A stretch of DNA of 64,000 nt, taken from the NCBI RefSeq assembly GCF_002161555.1, contig NZ_NFHZ01000013.1, positions 52,933 to 116,932 on the forward strand, read 5' to 3'. The notes below the pieces were generated by a model. The model saw only the letters and a program-made list of their open reading frames with translations, had not been told where the DNA came from and made no database searches. A program made the position numbers and the translations under genes. This DNA comes from Barnesiella sp. An55. Lineage in GTDB: Bacteria > Bacteroidota > Bacteroidia > Bacteroidales > Barnesiellaceae. This document shows positions 51,463 to 59,945 of this stretch, in pieces (position 1 is the first letter of the stretch; each line of letters opens with the position of its first letter).

Positions 51463-52347
51463 TTAAAACAATGAGAAATGAACATACCGCTTAGGATTGA
51501 GCCGCAAATCAATCATAAGCGAATCGACGCTTCCCAATACCCCATTGGCTCGATCGTAGAGTGCACGGTCGTTCAACAGCAGGCCCAAACTGTTGTCGGG
51601 CGAGGTGAGTCGCGAGGTGATTTGTTGCAAATTGTAACTGGTCTTTTGCACCGAAGCCATGGTCGATTGCAACGGCAGGGTGTTGAGTGTGTCGGAGAAC
51701 TGATTGATTTGTGCCGTAATGCCTTGCACGTTGTCGAGAATCACAGGCACATCGTTTTGCATCATACCCGAGAGCTGGGCCGACGAGCGCTCCAGATTGG
51801 CCGTAATGTGGTCGATACGTTTCACCGACGAGGCCAATGCCGGGTCGTTGACCAGAATTTGCAACCCGGTGATGATACTGTCGAGCTTGGGTAACAGCAC
51901 GGCTACCTGAGGCAACAGATCGGCCTGGAGACTCTGCATCAGCCCCGACTTCACTTCGCCCTGCAACAGAGCGCCATGCTCGTAATATTCGCTCACATGG
52001 GGATTCAAGTCGATGACTACCGACGAAGTTCCCAACATATCGGTCTCGAGATAGACCCGGCTATCGACCGGTATCTTCAATTTCTTATCGAGATTCAACA
52101 ATACCTTTATTGTTTGATTCGTGTCATAATCATACACGATTTCCTGCACGAGCCCCACCTTGTAACCATCGATCGTTACCGGTGCCGACTGAGCCAAACC
52201 GGCCACACTGGGGAACTGTACATAATAGTAATTGGAGGGTTTCATCACATTGATGCCCTTCAAATAGTTGATGCCTACATACAGAATCAAGATACTGATA
52301 AGAACCGACAATGCGATCTTAGCTTCTTTTCCAAACCACTTTTTCAT
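51463..52347 (-). CDS. MlaD/MCE-domain protein
   Basis: This 294-residue protein is anchored by one N-terminal membrane helix (about 10-28, 'IALSVLISILILYVGINYL') and has an MCE domain (about 38-115: 'YYVQFPSVAGLAQSAPVTID', 'VLLNLDKKLKIPVDSRVYLE', 'LGTSSVVIDL'). Its C-terminus is a long helical/coiled-coil stretch typical of MlaD-like periplasmic lipid-transport proteins. It probably forms hexameric rings moving phospholipids between the membranes. Partner permease and ATPase genes are not in the window. It lies 34 bp downstream of the amidase gene in the same direction, so the pair is probably co-transcribed. Confidence 0.9.
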   Translation of the reverse strand: MKKWFGKEAKIALSVLISILILYVGINYLKGINVMKPSNYYYVQFPSVAGLAQSAPVTIDGYKVGLVQEIVYDYDTNQTIKVLLNLDKKLKIPVDSRVYLETDMLGTSSVVIDLNPHVSEYYEHGALLQGEVKSGLMQSLQADLLPQVAVLLPKLDSIITGLQILVNDPALASSVKRIDHITANLERSSAQLSGMMQNDVPVILDNVQGITAQINQFSDTLNTLPLQSTMASVQKTSYNLQQITSRLTSPDNSLGLLLNDRALYDRANGVLGSVDSLMIDLRLNPKRYVHFSLF

Positions 52348-52381
52348 AATTGTCTTTTTAATTGGGAAATCTTCTTGTCTC

Positions 52382-53551
52382 TCACTTTACACGCTTTCCG
52401 TCACGGAACTGTATGATAAAGGCATCGCGAAACAACGACTTCACCTTTTTATATTGTTTTTGTATATCATCTCGACTGGTCGATTTCCCGTAGGTATATT
52501 TGTACATACCTCCATCTTTGTATGACTCGACCGGCGAGAGTCCTTTGAACTCTTTGGAATTGGCTGGCAACTTGCGGGGCAATGCCATAAACTGTACCTT
52601 ATAATAGGTAACACCCGAAGCGTCGTCTTGTTCGGCTGGCGAGGGCTTGGTTTCCCGAGGCTCGGGTTTCGTTTCGGGCTCATCGACAGCAGGTGCTGGA
52701 GTCGGTGCAGGCGCCGGAGTCGGTGTCGATGTGGCCGGGGCAGAACTCTTGCGTGAGTTTTGCTTGCGATCATAGTCCGACTTGTATTTGACAAAGGCAT
52801 TATAGATGGCCTGGGCCATTTTGGTCTGCCCGCTATCTGAGGTAAGGAAACGCTCTTGCGTGGGGTTACAGATAAAATCGAGCTCGACCAGTACGGCCGG
52901 CATGCTGGTCTTGGCCAATACCCAGAACCCGGCCTGCCGCACACCGCGATCGACCCGATTGGCTACCGACACAAACTCATGCTGTATGTCTGAGGCAAAG
53001 TTGATACTCTGCTCCATGTGCTTGTATTGCATGAACTCAAAGATGATATACGACTCGGTCGAGTTGGGATCGAAACCTTCGTAACGGGTCGAAAAGTCGC
53101 TCTCGAGATAGATTACCGAGTTCTCACGCTTGGCCACCTCGAGGTTCTCTTTGCTGCGGTGCAGACCCAGGGTCCAGGTAGAGGCGCCGGCTACCGTCTT
53201 GCGATTGGGCGATTTCTTGTCGATCGAGTTGGTATGAATCGAGATAAACAGGTCGCCTTCCACACGGTTGGCCTTGTTGGCCCGCTCCTGCAAAGTGAGG
53301 TAAACATCTTTATCGCGGGTATAAACCACCTTCACACCCGGCACATTGTTGGAGACCATGCGCCCCAGTTTCAAAGCGACGCCCAGGTTGATATCCTTCT
53401 CCTTGGCCTTGTTGCCAAGAGCTCCGGCATCACGCCCCCCGTGACCGGCATCGATTACCAGCACAAAGTCCTTCGCCGAGGCTACCGAGAGTCCGAGCAA
53501 AAGAGCAAAAAAGAGGGAGAGCATCCTCCTCAAGCCATATGAATGTTTCAT
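52382..53551 (-). CDS. N-acetylmuramoyl-L-alanine amidase (Amidase_3)
   Basis: This 389-residue exported cell-wall hydrolase has a signal peptide (about 1-26, 'LSLFFALLLGLSVASA'). The Amidase_3 domain spans about 28-255, with zinc ligands in 'VIDAGHGGRDAGALG' (His), Glu in 'KEKDINLG' and 'FISIHTNS' (His), and the catalytic Glu in 'VLVELDFICNP'. A Pro/Ala/Thr-rich linker (about 275-320) precedes a SPOR-like C-terminal domain (about 325-389, 'YYKVQFMALPRKLP'). It cleaves septal peptidoglycan. The ATG at 53551 is chosen for the signal peptide; in-frame starts further upstream lie in a structured leader. Co-transcribed with the MCE gene. Confidence 0.9.
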   Translation of the reverse strand: MKHSYGLRRMLSLFFALLLGLSVASAKDFVLVIDAGHGGRDAGALGNKAKEKDINLGVALKLGRMVSNNVPGVKVVYTRDKDVYLTLQERANKANRVEGDLFISIHTNSIDKKSPNRKTVAGASTWTLGLHRSKENLEVAKRENSVIYLESDFSTRYEGFDPNSTESYIIFEFMQYKHMEQSINFASDIQHEFVSVANRVDRGVRQAGFWVLAKTSMPAVLVELDFICNPTQERFLTSDSGQTKMAQAIYNAFVKYKSDYDRKQNSRKSSAPATSTPTPAPAPTPAPAVDEPETKPEPRETKPSPAEQDDASGVTYYKVQFMALPRKLPANSKEFKGLSPVESYKDGGMYKYTYGKSTSRDDIQKQYKKVKSLFRDAFIIQFRDGKRVK

Positions 53552-53578
53552 AAATTTATAAACTGTCATTAAAAGAAT

Positions 53579-53611
53579 CCCGACAAGTCGGGCTCTTCGT
53601 CCCTTGCGAAG
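53579..53611 (-). promoter_or_regulatory. Two hairpins in the amidase leader, one terminator-like
   Basis: Reading on the minus strand, CTTCG/CGAAG (53611-53595) is followed by CCCGA-CTTG-TCGGG (53592-53579) and then ATTCTTTTAATG. This resembles an intrinsic terminator inside the leader between the -7 box (53698-53691) and the ATG (53551). Confidence 0.4.
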
Positions 53612-53690
53612 ATTGGGCCGACCGGGGTCCTGGAAGTTGCAGGCACGAAACCCGGCCAAGGTTTCGCCTATTCTCGCATTTTACCAAATG

Positions 53691-53698
53691 CAAAGGTA
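53691..53698 (-). promoter_or_regulatory. -7 box of the amidase/MCE operon
   Basis: TACCTTTG on the minus strand. A TTTG lies 23 bp upstream (53725-53722), slightly too far. The leader would be about 135 nt long. Confidence 0.5.
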
Positions 53699-53800
53699 TA
53701 AATAATGAGTGAAAAAAGTGTCAAATTCAAAGAGATTTATTCCCTTATACTCAAATTGTAAAACTGGTTTCTTCCTGCTGGGTTTCTCGAAAGAAAAAAG

Positions 53801-53808
53801 TATTTTTG
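53801..53808 (+). promoter_or_regulatory. -7 box of the gldB-aroE-lysR cluster
   Basis: TATTTTTG, 30 nt before the ATG at 53839. No clear -33 TTTG. Confidence 0.5.
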
Positions 53809-53838
53809 CAAAAATGAGACGATAAAAAAACTTTTATC

Positions 53839-54855
53839 ATGATGCGTTTCCACAAACTGAACAGCTATGCGATGGCGATATGCCTGCTCTGCGCGCTCGT
53901 TGTCGCCTGCAACGGAAGGGCTTCGACGGCCCAGACATCGGTCATCGACAGCTGCACCGTGACTATCGAGCGATTCGACCGCGAATTACCTGCCTATGCA
54001 CAGGAGTCCGACACGGCAGCGGCCGCCGTTTTTCGAGAGAAATACGACCCGTTTTTCCCCATCTACTGCCGGCAAATACTAGGACTGGGCGATGCTCCGG
54101 CGTTCAAGGAGGGGCTGCATATGTTCCTCACACACGAGGCCATTGCCAAACTCTATGCCGACACCGAATCGCAATTTGCCAACGACACGACCTGGACTAC
54201 CGACCTGCAACAGGCCTTCGCCCGCTACAGCCAGCAATTTCCTCAAGGTACCCTGCCCCGCCTGCTCACGCATGTATCGGGACTGAACCAGTCGATCATC
54301 ACCATCGACTCACTGCTCTCCATCTCGCTCGACTGCTACCTGGGTGCCGGCTATCCCCTCTATGAGCAACGCTATTATATATATGAGAGGCCCCTGCACG
54401 AGAGCAATCGCATCGCCTACGACGCCCTGGAAGTGTGGCTGCGCACCTGCTATCCCTACCAGTCGAAACGGAATGCACTGCTCGACCGCATGGTATATGA
54501 GGGAAAAATTCTTTATGCCCTCACCTCGATATTTTCACAGGCCGACGTGTATCGGCTCCTGGGCTATACCGACGAGCAGGCTCAATGGTGCCAGACCAAC
54601 GAGGCCGAGATATGGCGGCAAATCATAGCCCGCAAACACCTGTTCAACACCGAGTCGATGCTCATCCACAAATACATAGAACCGGCCCCGTTTGTTGCCG
54701 ACTTGAACCAGGACTCTCCCGGACGGCTGGGCCGATGGATAGGCTACCAGATTGTCGAGCGATATGCCCGGGCCAAGAAGATGAGCGCGGCCGAACTGCT
54801 GGCTACCCCCGACAACGCCGGTGAGATATTGACCGAATCGAAGTACAACGGATAA
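53839..54855 (+). CDS. gldB: GldB-family lipoprotein
   Basis: This 338-residue lipoprotein has a signal peptide with lipobox 'ALVVAC' at about residue 24. It matches the Bacteroidetes GldB family: 'ERFDRELPAY' near the start, 'DPFFPIYCRQILGLGD', 'LLTHVSGLNQSII', 'LDCYLGAGYPLYE' and 'LTSIFSQADVYRLLGYT'. GldB is needed for gliding in flavobacteria, but homologs occur in non-gliding Bacteroidales, where the role is unclear. It is anchored on the periplasmic face of a membrane. It is the first gene of a likely operon with aroE (17-nt gap) and the LysR gene (4-bp overlap). The symbol follows homology only. Confidence 0.85.
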   Translation: MMRFHKLNSYAMAICLLCALVVACNGRASTAQTSVIDSCTVTIERFDRELPAYAQESDTAAAAVFREKYDPFFPIYCRQILGLGDAPAFKEGLHMFLTHEAIAKLYADTESQFANDTTWTTDLQQAFARYSQQFPQGTLPRLLTHVSGLNQSIITIDSLLSISLDCYLGAGYPLYEQRYYIYERPLHESNRIAYDALEVWLRTCYPYQSKRNALLDRMVYEGKILYALTSIFSQADVYRLLGYTDEQAQWCQTNEAEIWRQIIARKHLFNTESMLIHKYIEPAPFVADLNQDSPGRLGRWIGYQIVERYARAKKMSAAELLATPDNAGEILTESKYNG

Positions 54856-54872
54856 CCTCTTTTTGAGAACTT

Positions 54873-55643
54873 ATGAAAAGACTATACGGATTGGTGGGAT
54901 ATCCCCTGGGGCACTCCTTTTCCCGCGCATTTTTCCAGGAGAAGTTTGAGCGTGAAGGGATAGACGCCTCATACGAAAATTTCGAAATGGCCTCCCTCGA
55001 CGGCCTGCGCCAACTCATCGCCGAGCGTGAGGAGTTGTGCGGATTGAATGTGACGATACCCTACAAGACCGAGGTTATCGCCCTGCTCGACGAACTGGAC
55101 GACCAAGCCCGCGAGATTGGTGCCGTGAATGTGATTCAGATTACACGACGCCCCGGCGGTCAAGTGTGGCTCAAAGGGTACAACAGCGACATCATCGGGT
55201 TCACCCGGTCAATCGCCCCGCTCATCGACGACGACATGCGACAAGCCCTTATCCTGGGCACCGGCGGTGCCTCAAAAGCGGTCTATGCCGGGCTGAAGTC
55301 GCTGCATATCGATGCTACCTTTGTCTCGCGCAAACGGCGCGGCGACATCATCGCCTACGACGACCTCACCCCCCACCTGATGGCCAGCCACCGCATCGTC
55401 GTCAACACCACTCCGCTGGGCATGTATCCCCATACCGACGAGTGCCCCCGTATTCCCTACGAGGCACTCACCCCCGGGCACCTCTGCTACGACCTCATCT
55501 ACAACCCCGAGGTAACCCGCTTTCTCGACCTGTCGGCCCGACAGGGATGCACCACCAAAAACGGCACCGAGATGCTGCATCTCCAGGCATTGGCGGCCTG
55601 GGACATTTGGAACGAATCACCCACAAGTCTCCCCGCATTATGA
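54873..55643 (+). CDS. aroE: Shikimate dehydrogenase
   Basis: This 256-residue enzyme reduces 3-dehydroshikimate to shikimate with NADPH in aromatic amino-acid synthesis. The N-terminal substrate domain shows 'LVGYPLGHSFSRAFF' (substrate Ser motif) and 'GLNVTIPYKTEV' (catalytic Lys). 'GAVNVIQ' and 'GYNSDIIGF' follow. The NADP-binding loop is 'ILGTGGASKAVYAGL', and 'NTTPLGMYPHTDECP' is the usual C-terminal motif. It is slightly short, as common in Bacteroidetes. Its stop overlaps the LysR start by 4 bp (ATGA). Confidence 0.96.
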   Translation: MKRLYGLVGYPLGHSFSRAFFQEKFEREGIDASYENFEMASLDGLRQLIAEREELCGLNVTIPYKTEVIALLDELDDQAREIGAVNVIQITRRPGGQVWLKGYNSDIIGFTRSIAPLIDDDMRQALILGTGGASKAVYAGLKSLHIDATFVSRKRRGDIIAYDDLTPHLMASHRIVVNTTPLGMYPHTDECPRIPYEALTPGHLCYDLIYNPEVTRFLDLSARQGCTTKNGTEMLHLQALAAWDIWNESPTSLPAL

Positions 55644-56527
55644 TAGATTTCAGATTAAAAGTATTTTGCAGCGTAGCCCACAACCTCAGCTTTACCAAAG
55701 CATCGAAAGAGCTGTATGTGAGCCAGCCTGCCATCAGCAAACACATACAGGAACTCGAGGCCGAATACAGCACCCGACTCTTTGAGCGCATGGGCACCCA
55801 CATTACCCTCACGCCCGAGGGCGAACTGCTTCTGACTCATGCCGAAAAGATCCTCTCGCACTACAAGCAGCTCGACTTTGAGATGAATCTGCTCACCCAG
55901 CGGCACATCGGGGAGTTGCGGCTGGGAGCCAGCACCACCATTGCCCAATATGTATTGCCGCCCTACCTGGCCACGTTCAGTCAGAAATTCAGACAGATAA
56001 AGCTATCGCTTATCAACGGGAACACCCGCGACATCGAGCGAGCTGTCGAAGAGAGCCGCATCGACCTGGGACTCATCGAGGGGGTGAGCCGGCAGAATCA
56101 CCTGCACTACACCCCTTTCATGCGCGACGAACTGGTGTGTATCGCCAGCACCCGCAGTAAACTGGCCCGGCTCGAAGAGATTTCGCTCGACGAGTTGCGG
56201 CAACTGCCTCTGGTCATTCGCGAAAGCGGCTCGGGCAGCCTCGAGGTTTTCGAAAAAGCACTGGCTCAAAAGCAGCTGAAGCTGTCGCAATTCAATGTCG
56301 TCATGCAGCTGGGTACGACCGAGGGCATCAAACGGTTCCTCTACAACACCGACAGCGTGGGCATGATGTCGATACAAGCCGTATCGACCGAGATTGCCGA
56401 CGGCCGACTGAAAGTTATCGAGGTGACCGACTTCGCTTGCGAACGAGAGTTCTGCTTTGTGCAGAATGCCGGGCAAACCGGAGGCTTGGCCTCGGACTTC
56501 ATGCGCTACATGACCCGCAGATTCTGA
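55640..56527 (+). CDS. LysR-family transcriptional regulator
   Basis: This 295-residue protein has an N-terminal winged helix-turn-helix (about 1-60: 'FCSVAHNLSFTKASKELYVS', 'QPAISKHIQELE') and a C-terminal periplasmic-binding-like effector domain (about 90-295: 'GELRLGASTTIAQYVLPPYL', 'DLGLIEG', 'IRESGSGS'). It resembles regulators of sulfur/cysteine or related metabolism (CysB/CysL-like), but the effector cannot be inferred. The ATG at 55640 overlaps the aroE stop. The frame stays open far upstream, but that part is aroE read out of frame. Likely coupled to gldB-aroE expression. Confidence 0.92.
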   Translation: MIDFRLKVFCSVAHNLSFTKASKELYVSQPAISKHIQELEAEYSTRLFERMGTHITLTPEGELLLTHAEKILSHYKQLDFEMNLLTQRHIGELRLGASTTIAQYVLPPYLATFSQKFRQIKLSLINGNTRDIERAVEESRIDLGLIEGVSRQNHLHYTPFMRDELVCIASTRSKLARLEEISLDELRQLPLVIRESGSGSLEVFEKALAQKQLKLSQFNVVMQLGTTEGIKRFLYNTDSVGMMSIQAVSTEIADGRLKVIEVTDFACEREFCFVQNAGQTGGLASDFMRYMTRRF

Positions 56528-56579
56528 CCGCCGATCGCCCCTTGCTTCACCTTTTGTCTAATACTCGAGAAACATAGTC

Positions 56580-58673
56580 ATGACCCGGAGTCCTCTGTCG
56601 GCCGCGCGCACCCCTTTCATACGACTGCTTGTCCCGCTGCTGGCGGGCATTGTGGGGGAGCATCTGCTCCACCTCCCCGTGTGGAGTTGTACCCTGCCTG
56701 CCCTGGCCGGTATGACGTTGTGGATTGCGGCCTCCGGTCGCAGCCGCATCGAGGAGCAATATCGCCGGCGCCGATTCTTTGGCTGGGGCCTCTTCCTCAT
56801 CGTCTTTTCCCTGGGGGCCATCCTGCATGCCACGCAGCACCAACGAGACCCGCTACCCGAGGAGTTCTATCCCGTAGCCGTGGCTCACATCGACCAACGA
56901 GCCGCCGAGAAAAACAACGCCTACTACTGCCCGGCTACCCTCACGGCTCTAATCGATACGACGGGACAGGCCATACCCTATCGCGAGAAAGTAGCTCTTT
57001 ATTTCGAGAAAAGTCTCCAAGCCCGACGCCTCGACTACGGCGACCAGGTGGCTTTTGAATTCGATCTGCAACCCATCGACGTCGGGGGTAACCCCGGCGA
57101 TTTCGACTTTGCCTCATTCATGCGACACCAAGGAATCGTCCAAAGCCAATATATCACCGACTCGAAATGGCGATGTATCGGCCACCAGCCCCGGTCGGGA
57201 TTCTGGAAGTGGGTCACCACCAGGCAAAGCCAACTCGCACACCAAATCGACACCTGCCGCCTGTCACCGCACAGTGCCCTGCTGCTAAAGGCCCTTATGC
57301 TGGGCGACCGGCAAGGGTTTCCACAAGAGCTGCGGCAAGCCTTTTCGGCGGCGGGGCTGTCGCATATCCTGGCCGTGAGCGGACTCCACATGGGCGTGGT
57401 GGCTTCGCTGGTCTATCTGCTGCTCTTCCCTCTCGCCTGGAGCGAATGGGGGCGCCGGCTGCGCCCTCTGCTCACGCTTTTCGCACTATGGCTGTATGCC
57501 TGCATAACGGGGTTGTCGCCCTCGGCTGTGCGTGCCTGCATCATGGCCTCCTTCCTCTTGACGGCCGAACTGCTCGAACGGCGCAACAGTTCGCTCAACG
57601 CACTGTTTGCTGCCGCTTTCTTCATGCTGCTCTACGATACCCATCTACTCTTCGACGTGGGATTCCAGATGAGTTTTACTGCCGTAGCCGCCATCCTGCT
57701 TTTCTATCGACGGCTAAATATAGGGGGCAAGTCGCCGCACGTTGTCGTACGCTGGGCCAGCTCCTGCATAGCCGTTTCGCTGGCGGCCCAAATCGGAGCC
57801 CTTCCCATCGCCATCTATTATTTCCATACCATCCCCCTGCTCTTCTTGATAGGCAACCTCGTGGTATTACCCCTGCTGCCTCTCATCTTCGGCTTGGCTC
57901 TGCTCATGCTTTTACTCACGTCACTGCACTTCCCCTATGTATGGATTGCGACAGCTACCGACTGGCTGTTACAGTCGATCGAGTGGTTGAGCAACCATAT
58001 CGAGCAGTTGCCGGGGAGCCACATCGAAGGGGTGTGGCTGGCCCCGCGCTATCTGTGGCTCTACCTGGCAGGCGGGGTGCTGGCCTATCTGACCGTGAAG
58101 CGTCGCTCGAAACGTCTTCTCTGGGCCACGCTGGGAGCGGGAATCGTTTTCCTGACGGCCGACCTGGCGACCTATCACCCACCCCGCCCCGAGATGGTGG
58201 TTTACGAGAGTGAGCCATCGACCGTAGTCCAATTGAGCGATCCAACCGGGTGCTACCTGCTTTTGCCCGACTCACTACCCCGGTCGGAAGAGTTGGCGGG
58301 CGAGGCTTATCGCCAACAAAACGGGCATAAGACCCACAAACTCTTCGGGCCCAAATCGGGAGTATTCCAGAACGAGGAGATCTTCATCGCTTACCCCTTT
58401 GTCGAGTTTTATGGCAAACGGCTGCTCTTGCTCGACTCTTGCCTGTGGCAGCAACACTCGGTCCACAAACCGTTACGGGTGGACTATGCCATCATCGACC
58501 GACGGTTCGACGGACGGCTTGCCGACGCTATACGACTCTTCGAGGTAGGCCACGTCATCATCGGTGCCAACGTGCATCCCGCCCGCGCCCGCTCGTGGAT
58601 GAACGATTGCTACAAACGGGGAATACCCTGCCACGACGTGCGCTCGCAAGGGGCCTGGGTATATACTCCCTGA
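56580..58673 (+). CDS. comEC: ComEC/Rec2-family DNA-uptake membrane protein
   Basis: This 697-residue polytopic inner-membrane protein has an N-terminal OB-like DUF4131 part (about 25-190), then the competence domain with ten or so helices (about 220-510). The domain signature is 'SHILAVSGLHMGVVASLVYLL' split in the family as 'LSHILAVSGLH', followed by 'ITGLSPSAVRACIMASFLL' and 'FDVGFQMSFTAVAAILLF'. ComEC forms the channel for single-stranded DNA in transformation. The C-terminal 170 residues lack an obvious HxHxDH metallo-beta-lactamase motif, as in many Bacteroidetes ComEC proteins. It lies 52 nt after the LysR gene with no terminator, so it may be in the same transcript. Confidence 0.93.
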   Translation: MTRSPLSAARTPFIRLLVPLLAGIVGEHLLHLPVWSCTLPALAGMTLWIAASGRSRIEEQYRRRRFFGWGLFLIVFSLGAILHATQHQRDPLPEEFYPVAVAHIDQRAAEKNNAYYCPATLTALIDTTGQAIPYREKVALYFEKSLQARRLDYGDQVAFEFDLQPIDVGGNPGDFDFASFMRHQGIVQSQYITDSKWRCIGHQPRSGFWKWVTTRQSQLAHQIDTCRLSPHSALLLKALMLGDRQGFPQELRQAFSAAGLSHILAVSGLHMGVVASLVYLLLFPLAWSEWGRRLRPLLTLFALWLYACITGLSPSAVRACIMASFLLTAELLERRNSSLNALFAAAFFMLLYDTHLLFDVGFQMSFTAVAAILLFYRRLNIGGKSPHVVVRWASSCIAVSLAAQIGALPIAIYYFHTIPLLFLIGNLVVLPLLPLIFGLALLMLLLTSLHFPYVWIATATDWLLQSIEWLSNHIEQLPGSHIEGVWLAPRYLWLYLAGGVLAYLTVKRRSKRLLWATLGAGIVFLTADLATYHPPRPEMVVYESEPSTVVQLSDPTGCYLLLPDSLPRSEELAGEAYRQQNGHKTHKLFGPKSGVFQNEEIFIAYPFVEFYGKRLLLLDSCLWQQHSVHKPLRVDYAIIDRRFDGRLADAIRLFEVGHVIIGANVHPARARSWMNDCYKRGIPCHDVRSQGAWVYTP

Positions 58674-58727
58674 AGCGTGGCAGACCCCAAGGGAAAAACC
58701 GGCGATTCATGAGAAAAGAGATTACAG

Positions 58728-58765
58728 AAAAGGGCCGTGATCGCTCATGCGATTCACAGCCCTTT
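58728..58765. terminator. Terminator between comEC and the DUF5606 gene
   Basis: AAAGGGCCGTGA pairs, with one mismatch, with TCACAGCCCTTT (ending 58765). The loop holds a second stem ATCGC/GCGAT. It lies between converging genes. Confidence 0.7.
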
Positions 58766-58816
58766 GTACTATTGTTACGCAACGGAGGCTTCCTGCCCCC
58801 ACGGTTTTGACAGACT

Positions 58817-59272
58817 TTATTTGCTCTCGGTATTCTCGGCAGCCGGCTCCACCTCTTCGGGTTCGGCATCGGCCTTCTTCTCCTCAACGAAGTCGGTATT
58901 TCCGGTCTCGACCAGCAGGTTGTACCAGCTGATGAGTTTCTTGATATCGGTCACATATACTCTCTCGCGGTCGAAGTTGGGAAGCACCTCGGCCAGATAG
59001 GCTCGCAAAGCCTCGGAGTCGGCCTTCTTGATATCGATCGATGCCTTGGCACCGTTTTCCTTCTTCTTAATCGATTCCAACACTTCGCCCAGAGGCACAT
59101 CGTCCTCATCGGTAAAGATGGCAATATCGCCCAGCGAAATGATTTTTTCATGTGCATAGGCAGGTTGACGCTTACCGGTCTGCAACGACTCGACAATCAA
59201 CATATTCTTAGCTTGAGATACCAACTTGTACAAACCGGGTTTCCCAGAGATAGATAAGATCGTTTTCAACAT
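58817..59272 (-). CDS. DUF5606-family conserved protein
   Basis: This 151-residue soluble protein matches a Bacteroidetes-specific family annotated DUF5606. It starts 'MLKTILSISGKPGLYKLVSQ', followed by 'NMLIVESLQTGKRQPAYAHE'. 'ISLGDIAIFTDEDDVPLGEV' and 'RVYVTDIKKLISWYNLLV' are further conserved parts. The C-terminus is Glu/Ala-rich and disordered. The function is unknown. The gene sits next to coaE on the same strand (97-nt gap), a position that is common in Bacteroidales and may reflect a link to growth functions. Confidence 0.85.
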   Translation of the reverse strand: MLKTILSISGKPGLYKLVSQAKNMLIVESLQTGKRQPAYAHEKIISLGDIAIFTDEDDVPLGEVLESIKKKENGAKASIDIKKADSEALRAYLAEVLPNFDRERVYVTDIKKLISWYNLLVETGNTDFVEEKKADAEPEEVEPAAENTESK

Positions 59273-59316
59273 AAAAATTGGTGTTTTATATTTAATGACT
59301 TAATCAATTTGAATTG

Positions 59317-59324
59317 CAAAAATA
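59317..59324 (-). promoter_or_regulatory. -7 box of the DUF5606 gene
   Basis: TATTTTTG on the minus strand, about 45 nt before the ATG at 59272. No clear -33. Confidence 0.45.
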
Positions 59325-59369
59325 ATATACTTGTCGGGTTTAATCGATTTATCGGGAGAAAATTTTTTC

Positions 59370-59945
59370 TTACCGCACGGCTCCCAACAGCGACAGCACG
59401 GTAGCAATGAGCGACTCCCGACCGTCGTTACAGATGAGACGGGTTGCCCGTCGGCCCCGCTCCTCGTCGCTCATTTGCGAGGCGATGCGGCGACGCACCT
59501 CGTCGGGCGTGAGCCCGCTGCGCTGCTGCACCCGCTCGATGCGCAAGGCCTCGGGGGCGGTGACCAGCCACACTTCATCGACCAGGCGGTCGAGATGCGA
59601 CTCATACAGGATGGCCGACTCGACAAAACAGATATCGGCCCGGCAACTGCGACTCCAACGATCAAAGTCGTGCCGCACGGCGGGATGTACGATGGCATTG
59701 AGCCGGGCTATCTGCTCGGGATTGCCAAAGACCAGCGAGGCCAATCGAGGACGGTCGAGCACCCCACCGGCATATACATCGGGACCGAAGGCCTCGACAA
59801 TTTGACGTTTCAACTCAGTCGAGGTATTCATGAGGCGCCGGGCCTCGGAGTCGGTATCATAGACGGGGTAACCCATCACCCGCAACAGGTTCGACACGAC
59901 CGACTTGCCGCTGCCTATGCCCCCAGTAATTCCTATTCGTTTCAT
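59370..59945 (-). CDS. coaE: Dephospho-CoA kinase
   Basis: This 191-residue P-loop kinase performs the last step of coenzyme A synthesis (phosphorylates the 3'-OH of dephospho-CoA). The P-loop is 'GITGGIGSGKSVVSNLL'. 'VYDTDSEARRLM' is the substrate/DxD region, 'LNAIVHPAVR' the conserved His-Pro motif, and 'VESAILYESHLD' the lid-proximal part. Its start overlaps the stop of the YbbR gene by 4 bp, so it is translationally coupled to it. Confidence 0.96.
   Translation of the reverse strand: MKRIGITGGIGSGKSVVSNLLRVMGYPVYDTDSEARRLMNTSTELKRQIVEAFGPDVYAGGVLDRPRLASLVFGNPEQIARLNAIVHPAVRHDFDRWSRSCRADICFVESAILYESHLDRLVDEVWLVTAPEALRIERVQQRSGLTPDEVRRRIASQMSDEERGRRATRLICNDGRESLIATVLSLLGAVR

Noticed and set aside
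55037..56527. Long version of the LysR gene starting at 55037
   Set aside because: The extension lies within aroE in another frame. The helix-turn-helix starts directly after the ATG at 55640, which overlaps the aroE stop.
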